Program-made: the position numbers and the translations under genes
From: Dyadobacter arcticus
GTDB lineage: Bacteria > Bacteroidota > Bacteroidia > Cytophagales > Spirosomataceae
DNA length: 64,000 nucleotides
Assembly (NCBI RefSeq): GCF_011762185.1
Contig: NZ_JAASQJ010000002.1
Coordinates: 620,001 to 684,000, forward strand
Direction of reading: 5' to 3'
The notes under the pieces: model-generated
The model's input: only the letters and a program-made list of their open reading frames with translations
Told to the model about the DNA's origin: nothing
Databases searched by the model: none
Part shown: piece by piece, positions 9,459 through 18,486 of the stretch
Position numbering within the stretch: position 1 is the stretch's first letter
Layout: every line of letters begins with the position of its first letter

Positions 9459-9884
9459 TCAGGCTTGGAAAAAGTCAAGGTCTGACGAAAGCGTCCCCTT
9501 TCTCAGATGAGCTGCTATTGCTCTAAGGCCCTCTTTAAGTTCCTCAAAGTCCACTGGTTTTTTCATAAGACCAACAGCCCCTAGCGCGCTAGCCTTTTGT
9601 CTTTCAAGCTGGTGGGAAGAAGTAGAATATAAAATAACCGGCACATTTTTAAAGGCAGCCTTTCCTTTTAGCAATCCTAGGCACTGCCAACCATCTATCA
9701 CCGGCATATTGACGTCAAGAAATATGATATCCGGCAGGCCCGTGCCGGACGCTGTAAGTTGTTCCAGCGCCCGCGTCGCCGTATTTGCAAGTATGCATTC
9801 TGCTAAAGGACCAATTTCCAAAACAGCCTCAAAGAATATTTCCCTATCATCGGCATCATCATCAATAAGCATTACCTTGATCAT
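9459..9884 (-). CDS. Single-domain response regulator
   Basis: A 141-residue stand-alone receiver domain. Acidic pocket IDDDADDRE, phosphoacceptor Asp in IIFLDVNMPVIDG, Thr/Ser switch in LYSTSS and the conserved Lys in MKKPVDFEEL. There is no output domain, so it works as a CheY/Spo0F-like relay or by protein binding. Its ATG overlaps the stop of the large hybrid kinase by four bases (9881-9884), and the decayed hybrid kinase starts directly after its stop. The three therefore form one operon, and the intact kinase is the likely partner. Confidence 0.9.
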   Translation of the reverse strand: MIKVMLIDDDADDREIFFEAVLEIGPLAECILANTATRALEQLTASGTGLPDIIFLDVNMPVIDGWQCLGLLKGKAAFKNVPVILYSTSSHQLERQKASALGAVGLMKKPVDFEELKEGLRAIAAHLRKGTLSSDLDFFQA

Positions 9885-12800
9885 ATCCCCGTTGCCACAT
9901 TTGGAATTGTAATTGTAAATTTCGTGCCTTTATCGACCGCACTTTGGACTGCAATTTTTCCGTTATGGCGTTCTACTATTTTTTTACATAACGATAAGCC
10001 CAGACCAGTCCCTTCGTAATCATCCTTTCCATTCAGACGGGCAAACGTCTCGAAAATCCGTTCTGCATACCGCTGCTCGAACCCGATCCCGTTATCGGCT
10101 ACCATGATATCGACAATCCCTTGGTTTAGTGGGACCGCGCAAGAAATGGAAATTATCGGGGCTTGGCCAGCTTTGGAAAATTTAAGAGAATTTCCAATAA
10201 GATTGTAAAACAATTGATAGATCAACACCGGCGCACCCTCTATGACAGGGAGATGCTCTTTTTTAATAACGGCCCCTTTTTGAGCAATTAGGACCTCCAT
10301 GTCATCTTCTATATTATTAATGATTTCGTTCAGGTCTATGGGCTCTGCCGACTGTTCGATAGCGTTCAGCGAAGAATAAGTCAGCACCCCGTCTATCATC
10401 GAAAACATCCGGTCTGCCGCATGCTGGATCTTGCTGATATATAGCTGGCCTTTTTCTGGAAGGTGGCCCGCCAGTTCTGTTTGTAACCGGCTGCTAAACA
10501 GTTTCACTTTTCTGACAGGCTCTTTTAAATCATGACTGGCCACATGAGCAAACTGCTGAAGGTCTTCGTTCGAACGCTGGAGCTGAAAGGTCCTTTCTTT
10601 GACCTGGGCCTGTAACTGCTGTGAGAATTGTTTCTGCCCGGAGATATCCTGGATCACCCCCAGCAATGATTTCGGCGCTCCTTTCAGGTCACGGATCAAT
10701 TTCCCGTTCACTTTTATCCAATGCGCTGATTGGTCCGGCCAGATTACGCGCACCTCGTAATGCAAACGTTCGGTAAGTAAGAACTCCTGATGCGCTTCTT
10801 GCCGAACCGCTCTGTCATCGGGGTGGATACACGATATTAATTCAGCCCAACTTGCTCTGCGCCCAATGCCCCAAATTTTATTGAACCTTTCGGAAGTTTC
10901 CACTTCCTGGGTCAGCAGATCGACTTCGTAGGTGCCTAATTCCGCCGATTCTATTGCCAAACGCGCCTTTTCTTCGGCTGCTTCGATCTTGCGACGTGCT
11001 ACAACTTGCTCGGTCACTTCAACAGCAACAGCCATAACCCCGGAAATGCTGCCGTCGTTTTCCCGGAGTGCCTCGTAAACAAAGTTTACATAGGCAGTTT
11101 CCAGCGCGCCGTTCCTTTGAAGCATTACGCTCGCCTCAAAAGCAGTATAACGCTCGCCAGATGCATACACATCCGAAAAAAGCTTCTCAAAACCCTGCCC
11201 CTTGACTTCGGGGAGCCCTTCAAAAACAGGTTTGCCCAATACTTCTTCCTTAGATTTCCCCCAAAACAGCAGCATCTTGTCATTGGCCGTTTCGACAACA
11301 AAGTCGTCGCCCCTGAATAGACACATGGCTACCGGCGCCTGGGTAATAATATTTCTCAGATTCTGCTCACTTTCCCGGATTGTCTTTTGTGCCTTTGCCT
11401 GGGCTGTCACGTCAATAGCAAAGTTAAGAACGCCTTCAATCCGGCCCCTGTGATCATACCAGGGCTGGTAAATAAAATCCAGGTACCGAACTGTCTTTTC
11501 ACCTTCTTTATTAACGAAGGTAACCTGCCGCTGGTTTTCAACAACCGTTTTTCCCAGCAGATATACATCATCAAGCATCTTAACGATCCCCTGGTCCGCA
11601 AGTTCCGGAAGCGCCTCGATTAGCTTCATTCCAGTAAAATCCACCGCTCCGAATATCTCCTTGTTCTTAGGATGAAATAATTCATATACATGGTCTGGCC
11701 CTTTGAAGACATTTATGATCGCGGGCGCTTGTAGAAACAAGTCATAAAATTGTTTTTCAGTCTGCCTTCGCACCTGGTTGGCCCGGATATGGTTGGTTAC
11801 CCTTACGATTAACTCTTTTGCTGAGAAAGGCTTGACCAGGTAATCGTCAGCACCGGCGTCCAGGCCTTCCACCTTAGATTCTTCGCCTGCACACGCAGAC
11901 AGGAATAGTACCGGGGTAGCCTTCAACTCAGGATGAAGGCGGATTTTTTGCAACAGGCCAAAACCGTCCAGCTTGGGCATCATGATGTCAGAAACCAAGA
12001 GGTCCGGTTTGTATTGGAGCATCTTAAGGTAGGCTTCTTGCCCATCTTCTGCGGTCAGGACAGTAAATTGCCCTTCTAATAACCGTTTAATATAAGCCCT
12101 CATGTCTGCATTATCATCAGCTACAAGTACCATGCGTTTTTGCTCCTCTGGGGAAGCTGCCATCAGCCCAACACCTGCAGTATCTTGCAAGTCGTCCATA
12201 TACGTCCATCCAAGTGCTTCCTCTATATAGGCGCTGCGGATAATTGTTGTTGTTGAAAAATCCTCTGCTGCTATATGGTCGGCAGGCAAGTGCGCTTTTC
12301 CTGTTGGCATCTCTATTGTAAAAACAGAACCCTGGCCGGGTTGGCTTTTTACCAAAATACTCCCTTTATGAATGCCAACCAGCTCTTTGACCAGTGCAAG
12401 GCCAATGCCTGTCCCCTCCTGGCTTCTTCCTACTGAATTTTCGATCCTGTGAAAGCGGTCGAAGAGCTTATCCAGCTGGTCTTCCGCAATGCCCGTGCCG
12501 GTATCAGTGACCGATACATAAACGCGGGGGCCTATCTGTCTTATTTCCAGTGAAATACCTCCTTCAAAAGTGTATTTGAACGCATTGGAGATCAGGTTCA
12601 ATATGATCTTTTCCCACATATCCGTGTCTACGAAGACAGGGTCGTTTATCGGAAAGGACTTTATCGATAGCTTCAATCCTGCTTTTTCTATGGCAGAACG
12701 GAAGGTGCTTGCCAAATCGGTTGTAAATGCACTGATATCAATAGCCCTGAAAGTGGCATGGATCCTCCCGGCTTCAATGCGGGAGAATTCCAAAAGTGTG

Positions 12801-13990
12801 TTGACAAGCTTCTGCATACGCAAGACGTTCCGGTAAACAGGCCCCATACGTGCCTTCACATCCTGATCCATTGCCGGGTCGGCCAGAAACTCTTCAACCG
12901 GGCCAAGCAGCAGTGTAAGCGGTGTCCGGAACTCATGGCTAATGTTGGTAAAAAAAGCGGTCTTTAACCGGTCCAGTTCTGCCAGTGACCGGGACCTTTC
13001 CCTCTCCTTTTGCAGGGAAACAATGTTTTGAGAAACCGTCATGACGGCCACTGCCGTACTATTGTAGAAATCCTTGTAGTCTTCATCATACCCCAGCCTG
13101 GCACTGATGCCGCAAAAGATAAAAGCATCGACAATACCATTATTGCTACTTAGTGGGACCAGAACACCCTCAACGGGTTGTTCGGGCCAATATCCTTGTG
13201 GTATATCCGTCAAATATTGACTTAAATCAGGGATATGCAGCAAAGCTCCTGATGCTATAAGATCATCGACGGGTAACTGGTTTTTCCACAGCTTCCCCAA
13301 AGAGGCATGGTTTCCGGTCGAAGCCAGGAATTCAGCTTCCCCTAACTGATCAATCGTATATAGAAAGGCAAAAGGGATATCCTTTGAATACCCCTTGAAA
13401 AAGTCAACCGCTAATGTATATACGTTATGACAAGTATGGGCAGTGGCAATACAAATAGATAGCTGTTTTAACAAGGAAGCCCGCCGCTCATTGATTACGC
13501 GGTAGGTTGTCTCGATGACAGCGTTAAAGACGCCTTCAACTTCCCCATCCTCTCCATAAACCGGGGTAAAGGTGAAATCGAAGTAGCATTCCTCCGTGTA
13601 GCCGTGACGCTGCATCGGCAGCAGCGCATCCTTAGAACCTCCCGGCTCCCCTTTGAATGCTTTTTCAAATTGAGGGGCCAGATCTTCCCAGATCTCTGGC
13701 CAAACCTGCTTGGCAGTGAGTCCCAACGATGCAGGATGTTTGTTTCCTGGTATCGGGCTCCATGCATCGTTATAAAGCAGGTGCAGGCCTTTGCCCCAGT
13801 ATATGGCTATCGGAAAATTAGAATTCAAACAGATGCTTAGTGCAGACCTTAGGCTCTGCGGCCAAGATCCCACTGGTCCCAACGGTGTTGCAGACCAGTC
13901 AAGTGAGCGGATAAGTTCGCCCGTTTTGCCTCCACCTGACAAAAACTTGTAATTATCACGATTTGTCTTAGAGCCGTATTGTATATCCAT
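9881..13990 (-). CDS. Large multi-PAS hybrid sensor histidine kinase with two kinase cores
   Basis: A 1369-residue signalling protein without membrane segments. Order: PAS-like domain (about 30-165), GAF-like region (about 165-330), first kinase core (FFTNISHEFRTPLTLLLGP, N box NLISNAFKYTF, G boxes VTDTGTGI and GTGIGLALV), receiver domain (LVADDNADMRAY, LLVSDIMMPKLDG, LVKPFS), three PAS domains (about 745-1120), then a second kinase core of the phytochrome type (FAHVASHDLKEPVRK, NLIGNSLKFS, VADNGIGF, GTGLGLSLCKKI). Each core has its own phosphoacceptor His. Overlaps the response regulator gene by four bases. Confidence 0.9.
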   Translation of the reverse strand: MDIQYGSKTNRDNYKFLSGGGKTGELIRSLDWSATPLGPVGSWPQSLRSALSICLNSNFPIAIYWGKGLHLLYNDAWSPIPGNKHPASLGLTAKQVWPEIWEDLAPQFEKAFKGEPGGSKDALLPMQRHGYTEECYFDFTFTPVYGEDGEVEGVFNAVIETTYRVINERRASLLKQLSICIATAHTCHNVYTLAVDFFKGYSKDIPFAFLYTIDQLGEAEFLASTGNHASLGKLWKNQLPVDDLIASGALLHIPDLSQYLTDIPQGYWPEQPVEGVLVPLSSNNGIVDAFIFCGISARLGYDEDYKDFYNSTAVAVMTVSQNIVSLQKERERSRSLAELDRLKTAFFTNISHEFRTPLTLLLGPVEEFLADPAMDQDVKARMGPVYRNVLRMQKLVNTLLEFSRIEAGRIHATFRAIDISAFTTDLASTFRSAIEKAGLKLSIKSFPINDPVFVDTDMWEKIILNLISNAFKYTFEGGISLEIRQIGPRVYVSVTDTGTGIAEDQLDKLFDRFHRIENSVGRSQEGTGIGLALVKELVGIHKGSILVKSQPGQGSVFTIEMPTGKAHLPADHIAAEDFSTTTIIRSAYIEEALGWTYMDDLQDTAGVGLMAASPEEQKRMVLVADDNADMRAYIKRLLEGQFTVLTAEDGQEAYLKMLQYKPDLLVSDIMMPKLDGFGLLQKIRLHPELKATPVLFLSACAGEESKVEGLDAGADDYLVKPFSAKELIVRVTNHIRANQVRRQTEKQFYDLFLQAPAIINVFKGPDHVYELFHPKNKEIFGAVDFTGMKLIEALPELADQGIVKMLDDVYLLGKTVVENQRQVTFVNKEGEKTVRYLDFIYQPWYDHRGRIEGVLNFAIDVTAQAKAQKTIRESEQNLRNIITQAPVAMCLFRGDDFVVETANDKMLLFWGKSKEEVLGKPVFEGLPEVKGQGFEKLFSDVYASGERYTAFEASVMLQRNGALETAYVNFVYEALRENDGSISGVMAVAVEVTEQVVARRKIEAAEEKARLAIESAELGTYEVDLLTQEVETSERFNKIWGIGRRASWAELISCIHPDDRAVRQEAHQEFLLTERLHYEVRVIWPDQSAHWIKVNGKLIRDLKGAPKSLLGVIQDISGQKQFSQQLQAQVKERTFQLQRSNEDLQQFAHVASHDLKEPVRKVKLFSSRLQTELAGHLPEKGQLYISKIQHAADRMFSMIDGVLTYSSLNAIEQSAEPIDLNEIINNIEDDMEVLIAQKGAVIKKEHLPVIEGAPVLIYQLFYNLIGNSLKFSKAGQAPIISISCAVPLNQGIVDIMVADNGIGFEQRYAERIFETFARLNGKDDYEGTGLGLSLCKKIVERHNGKIAVQSAVDKGTKFTITIPNVATGI

Positions 13991-14258
13991 ACTATCAAAA
14001 AAGCCTATCTCAGTTAATTCTATGTAAATGATGAATATGATTCAAAACTAATGATAATCTGAGATTTATGAACAATGACTTACTTTCCAACCTACGCCGA
14101 AACATTCATACCACATCAATGGAAGGCATAGATTCCGCTCACATGGAACGTAACGGGCAAATCAGTTGTGTCTTGAAAAGCGGAATAAGGGAGCAGTGAA
14201 ACGGCATGATATTTGTAAGCTCCCTCACTTCATTACCAAACTTTAAACAATCAAAACG

Positions 14259-14471
14259 ATGATGAAAAGTTGCATAGTGGCAATTTTGCTTATCTGTACA
14301 TTGGCTCCTTTGCTACATGCACAAGACTATGTTTCGCCAGTCAAGCCCGCGCAGACAGGAAAGTCCCCAGGAGTAACAGTCAAATTATTGAGCACAAATG
14401 CAGAAACTAAGGATTGGCCGATTTTGCCAGAAAAGCGACGTCGCAACCCGCCTAAGGTTCAATTCATCTAG
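14259..14471 (+). CDS. Small secreted protein, possibly truncated
   Basis: A 70-residue protein with a clear signal peptide (MMKSCIVAILLICTLAPLLHAQ, predicted cut after HAQ). The mature part begins DYVSPVKPAQTGKSPGVTVKL and ends in a basic tail. The start of the mature part reminds me of secreted PPC/DUF296-type proteins, which are about 170 residues, so this may be a remnant whose body was lost. It lies 17 bases before the sugar dehydrogenase gene and may share its transcript. Confidence 0.45.
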   Translation: MMKSCIVAILLICTLAPLLHAQDYVSPVKPAQTGKSPGVTVKLLSTNAETKDWPILPEKRRRNPPKVQFI

Positions 14472-14488
14472 TACTAATTTTCCAAAAC

Positions 14489-15694
14489 ATGAAAAACATT
14501 TTACTGGCAGCGGTACCTCTGGCCGCATACCTCCTGCTTACCTTGCCCGCGCCCGCATTTTCACAAAAAGGGCTGCCGTCCAAACAACCGTTTTCGGCTA
14601 ATGTCAACACAGTCTATCCGCAACATGTCGACTTTAAGGAATCGATGGTAAGCAACCTGAAAGTGTCCGCTGGCTTTAAAGTTTCTGTCGCTGCGTCCGG
14701 CCTGGGCAAGCCGAGGATGATGGCAGTGTCTGATAACGGCGGCCTGTACATTACCCGGCGGGATGTAGGCGACATCCTGCTGCTGACCGATAAAGATGGT
14801 GACGGGATGTTTGAAGACCTGGTCACAGTCTGGCCACAATTCCCCGATGTGCACGGGATTACCATTCATGATGGCTACCTCTTTGCAGCATCAAGCAAGA
14901 TCGTCAAAAAGGCGAAAATCGGCACCGACGGAATGCTTTCCGACACGATTACGCTCATTAAAGATCTTCCCGAAGGAGCGCAGCACAATAACCGGATGAT
15001 CGCCTTCGGAAAAGATGGCAAAATGTACATGACAATCGGCAGTACCTGCAACGACTGCGGCGAGACCAACAAGGAGAATGCGACCATGCTGGTCATGAAT
15101 GCAGACGGCACCAAAAGAAGGATTTTCGCTCGCGGGCTACGCAATACCATCGGTTTTGACTGGCACCCCGAAACGGGCGAGATATGGGGATGCGACAATG
15201 GCACCGACTGGCGGGGAGATGAAATCCCGCCCGAAGAGCTTAATAAGATCGAGGATGGCGGCGACTATGGCTGGCCTTTGGTATTTGGCAAACAGCAGGT
15301 TGATCCTACCCGCGAGGACCCCAGCGGGACTACCAAAGAGGAATATGCGAAATCCACCAAGCCCTCCATCATGACATTCCCGGCGCACAGTGCCCCGATC
15401 GATTTCCGGTTCCTCGGAGCGGTGAGCGGCATTCCCGCCGAGTTTCAAAACGATGCGCTTGTTGCCTGGCACGGCTCCTGGAACCGCAAAAACCCCGAAG
15501 GCTATAAGATTCAGCGAATTCATTTCGAAAAAGGAATGCCCGTTTCAGTGACCGACTTTTTCTCCGGCTTTCTGAATTCCGACGGCAAAACCAGATTTGG
15601 CAGACCAGCCGGAATCATCGTTGCCAAAACTGGAAAGATCTATGTCTCCGACGATGAGAATGGCATTATTTATTGTATCGCGCCTTCCAAATAA
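14489..15694 (+). CDS. PQQ-type sugar/sorbosone dehydrogenase-like beta-propeller
   Basis: A 401-residue secreted protein: signal peptide with cleavage near FSQKG, then a six-bladed propeller of the soluble glucose/sorbosone dehydrogenase family. Seen: KPRMMAVSDNGGLYITRR, an HNNRMIAFGKDGKMYMTIG blade, the family block FARGLRNTIGFDWHPETG and the RPAGIIVAKTGKIYVSDD end. These proteins oxidise aldoses or other sugars in the periplasm with PQQ and pass electrons to cytochrome c; a dihaem cytochrome c is encoded 1.5 kb away. PQQ dependence is inferred from the family only. Confidence 0.85.
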   Translation: MKNILLAAVPLAAYLLLTLPAPAFSQKGLPSKQPFSANVNTVYPQHVDFKESMVSNLKVSAGFKVSVAASGLGKPRMMAVSDNGGLYITRRDVGDILLLTDKDGDGMFEDLVTVWPQFPDVHGITIHDGYLFAASSKIVKKAKIGTDGMLSDTITLIKDLPEGAQHNNRMIAFGKDGKMYMTIGSTCNDCGETNKENATMLVMNADGTKRRIFARGLRNTIGFDWHPETGEIWGCDNGTDWRGDEIPPEELNKIEDGGDYGWPLVFGKQQVDPTREDPSGTTKEEYAKSTKPSIMTFPAHSAPIDFRFLGAVSGIPAEFQNDALVAWHGSWNRKNPEGYKIQRIHFEKGMPVSVTDFFSGFLNSDGKTRFGRPAGIIVAKTGKIYVSDDENGIIYCIAPSK

Positions 15695-15717
15695 CCATCA
15701 AAACCAGCGTCACCGAC

Positions 15718-16677
15718 ATGAAAAAAATCTTCATCGCGCTATTTCTTGCATTCTCAATAAATCTTGCATTTGCTCAAACTCCGGTAATAAAGTTCGCAGT
15801 TCCCGGTCTGTATCCCGAAGGCGTGGCATATCATCCTGATAACAAACTTTTCTACGTCGGCTCGGTGACAACGGCCACGATCGGAAGTGTCGATCTGAAT
15901 GGCAATTACAAACCCGTATTTTCTGATTCGACATTAAAATCAACCTATGGATTGAAGGTTGATCCTTCAAAAAAACTGTTGTGGGCCTGTGTGTCGGATG
16001 CCAATTACAGCAAATACAGTGAACCGGCCACTTTAAGAAAACTAGGCAGGCTTATCGCCCTTGACCTGGGCACCGGTAAAAAAGTAAAAGACATTGACCT
16101 GGCAAGTCTTGTTGAGGGTAAACATTTTATCAATGACATTGTATTCGATGCGGAGGGCAATTTGTACGCTACAGACAGTTTCAGCCCGGTAATTTACATC
16201 GTTGATAAGACTGGCAAAGCTTCAGTTTTTGTCAAAAGTGATTTTTTCAAAGCGTTGGATATCGGGTTAAATGGGATTGCTTTCAATCCCAAAGGCTTTT
16301 TTATCGTGAATAACAACAGCCAAGGAGCCTTGTATAAGGTGGATTTGAAAAACCCGGAAAAAATCAGCCGTGTAAAGATTAAAAACCTCTTCCCGGGTTC
16401 GGACGGCATGCTCTTCGATGACAACGGGAGACTGGTGGTGGTCCAAAACAAAAGTGTGGACAAGATATTCAGGCTGATCAGTAATGACGACTGGCAGACT
16501 GCGGAGCTGGAATCTGCCACAGCCGCTGAAGACCGTTATCAACAGCCGAGCACTCTCACATTGGTTGCAAAGCAGGTCTACATTCTGAACTCGAAAATGA
16601 ACGAGCTGGCTGATCCGGTAAAGCGCCCATCCAAAGAATTTTCCATCCAGCGGGCCGAGTTCAAGCCTGTGAAATAA
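15718..16677 (+). CDS. Secreted SMP-30/gluconolactonase-like beta-propeller
   Basis: About 319 residues with a signal peptide ending in FAQ and a propeller body (YPEGVAYHPDNKLFYVGSV, FINDIVFDAEGNLYATDSF, GLNGIAFNPKGFFIVNN, GSDGMLFDDNGRLVVV). The family includes lactonases and sugar-binding propellers. It follows the sugar dehydrogenase in the same direction, so a role on the lactone or a related sugar product is plausible but inferred. A TTG at 15673 would give a longer reading frame overlapping the previous gene; the ATG at 15718, directly before the signal peptide, is the better start. Confidence 0.8.
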   Translation: MKKIFIALFLAFSINLAFAQTPVIKFAVPGLYPEGVAYHPDNKLFYVGSVTTATIGSVDLNGNYKPVFSDSTLKSTYGLKVDPSKKLLWACVSDANYSKYSEPATLRKLGRLIALDLGTGKKVKDIDLASLVEGKHFINDIVFDAEGNLYATDSFSPVIYIVDKTGKASVFVKSDFFKALDIGLNGIAFNPKGFFIVNNNSQGALYKVDLKNPEKISRVKIKNLFPGSDGMLFDDNGRLVVVQNKSVDKIFRLISNDDWQTAELESATAAEDRYQQPSTLTLVAKQVYILNSKMNELADPVKRPSKEFSIQRAEFKPVK

Positions 16678-17132
16678 GAATCATTAGGAGGAGATTGGTT
16701 TGTGCCCATCTCCTCCTGATATGAATCAAGCGCCTCAATAAAATACTTGATCTGCATTTTTTCTTGCTGGACAAGTGAGATCAGATGATCCAAGTATTTG
16801 TGAACTGTTAGTTGACCGCCCTTCATCTGAATGCCCTTATCAAACCACTGATGTAAAGGAAAATTATCGAACGGAGTCCCATATACGCCAACGACCGTTA
16901 CTACGCCCCCACGCCGGACGGCATCCAGGCAATATCCAAGGGTTTTCATTGTACCCACTTCCGCACGGACCACACCCAGTGCCTTTTCGACTAGGCTGCG
17001 ATCAGCTTCCATTCCAACCGCATCCACACAAACATCGGCACCATAGCCCCCGGTCATCTGTCGAATCAGTTCCACCGCTTCCACCCGGCTCGCACCCCGA
17101 ATCCAGGCTGCTTTCATAGCCATAATGCCCAC
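16578..17132 (-). pseudogene. Zinc-dependent alcohol dehydrogenase relic
   Basis: Resembles the central part of a zinc-type alcohol dehydrogenase: PVGIMAMKAAWIRGASRV, then directly EAVELIRQMTGGYGADVCVDAVG, then RRGGVVTVVGVYGTPFDNFP. About 30 residues expected after GASRV (the end of the cofactor-binding fold) are missing, the zinc-binding N-terminal domain is absent, and after HLISLVQ the sequence no longer resembles the family. The last part runs antisense into the SMP-30-like gene. Confidence 0.7.
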
Positions 17133-17204
17133 CGGTGCGCTTGATGCAGAGAAAGGGGAGTCGAGATAAGAAACAATAGTAGACCGCCCTTGTCCGGGAA
17201 CGGG

Positions 17205-18161
17205 TTACTCAGGAGCCGTGGGAATAAACGGCTGAACGTCATTTTTAACTGGTTCCAGCGATTGCAGAAAGTAGTACAACGCTTTAAGGTCTTCTTTTTT
17301 AAATGACTGAAACGACTTCCAAGGCATAGGCGAATCCGGAAAAGTTTCCCCCGCTGCGAATCTTCCAATGAAGTCATTAACTGTCCAGGAAGCGATCACT
17401 CCCGTTTTTGCGTCCGGTGTCAAATTTGGCGTTGCAAAGACACCGCCTTTGACAGGCATCTGGTAACCTCCTGCGAACTGGCTACCGATGAACTCCCCCG
17501 TCTTGCCACGCAGGGTATGGCAACCCACGCAGTTGGCAACCGAAACAGCCAAGTACTGCCCGTAAGCTGCGGTTGTATCCGGCTTTACATATTTGGGGGC
17601 CTCGGTCAACACAGGTTTCAGCGCAAAACGCGCAACGACTTTGCCCAGGATATTCAATTCTGTGGCAGGCACCCGGTTTTTAACGGGCTTAATACTTCTC
17701 AGGTAAGAAATTATAGCGGATATGTCATAGTCGCTCATCGTATTAAAGGTCATAAATGGCACCATGGCAGTATTGTCATGCTTTACCGAATGCCTTATTG
17801 CACGTGCCAACTGTTCGTCGCTGTAGGCGCCAATGCCGGTTTCACTGTCAGGTGTGATATTCGGGGTGTAAATTGTCCCAAATGGGAGCTCGACTTTCAA
17901 TCCACCAGAAAGGCTTGTATGCGCGCTGGTCTGAAAATTTTTAATGCCACTCGACGTATGGCATGTCCAGCAATGCGAAGGCCCCATGACCAGGTACTGT
18001 CCCCTGGTAATCAGCGTAGAATCGCGGGATGATCTGATACCGGTCTCTTTCAAACTAAATTCCTTTTTATAACTTAGTTGAACGTAAATGAGTGATACGG
18101 ATACCATCATAATGAGGATAACACAGGATCGAATGATCTGTTTGATTAACTTTTTTTTCAT
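17205..18161 (-). CDS. Membrane-anchored dihaem cytochrome c
   Basis: A 318-residue protein with an N-terminal hydrophobic anchor (CVILIMMVSVSLIYVQL) and two CxxCH haem-binding motifs, CWTCH near residue 63 and CVGCH near residue 212, each followed by a cytochrome c fold with a distal Met candidate (AMVPFMTFN; ATPNLTPD and PMPWKSF). The build resembles the cytochrome subunits that accept electrons from periplasmic alcohol, aldehyde or sugar dehydrogenases. The nearby sugar dehydrogenase and the alcohol dehydrogenase relic fit that use. Confidence 0.85.
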   Translation of the reverse strand: MKKKLIKQIIRSCVILIMMVSVSLIYVQLSYKKEFSLKETGIRSSRDSTLITRGQYLVMGPSHCWTCHTSSGIKNFQTSAHTSLSGGLKVELPFGTIYTPNITPDSETGIGAYSDEQLARAIRHSVKHDNTAMVPFMTFNTMSDYDISAIISYLRSIKPVKNRVPATELNILGKVVARFALKPVLTEAPKYVKPDTTAAYGQYLAVSVANCVGCHTLRGKTGEFIGSQFAGGYQMPVKGGVFATPNLTPDAKTGVIASWTVNDFIGRFAAGETFPDSPMPWKSFQSFKKEDLKALYYFLQSLEPVKNDVQPFIPTAPE

Positions 18162-18486
18162 GGCTGCTGTAATGAGGTTATATTACGTCTTCCAGCCGGA
18201 TCAAGCCAGTAACCCAGTTTTAAGGAGGAATGTTTTAACTATGTAACTAAAATGAGTGATTCGCTTTGCTCTCACCAGGAAGTTAGGGCAAGCTAATCTT
18301 ATAAGATGAGCTCGCCCTAGCCTTCGTTAAGTGAAAAGAGTAAGATGATGGGATAATCCTATGGATTCTATATTATCCTGTAAACCCGGCAGCACTTGTT
18401 TCTTGCCACTTTCATCCATTTGGTCAGAAACTTATGGATGATAAATAAATAGCTGGAACTCCGGTTTTAGAGAATGGCTATTGATC
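18162..18486. other. Intergenic region with a long near-palindrome
   Basis: No gene is seen. The region carries a 38-base near-palindrome (18283-18320), listed separately, and probably the promoter of the cytochrome c gene and the 3' end of the astacin-like gene transcript. Confidence 0.6.
18283..18320. repeat. Imperfect 19-bp inverted repeat without spacer
   Basis: Arms 18283-18301 and 18302-18320 match at 16 of 19 positions (core AGGGC-AGCT-ATCTTA). It could fold into a strong hairpin in the 3' region of the astacin-like gene. There is no T tract on either side, so a simple intrinsic terminator is not certain. Confidence 0.6.

Noticed and set aside
11006..11623. Several plus-strand frames opposite the large kinase
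   Set aside because: No domains; the minus strand codes for continuous PAS domains there.
14561..15523. Minus-strand frames opposite the sugar dehydrogenase
   Set aside because: Antisense shadows; the plus strand carries a signal peptide and complete propeller.
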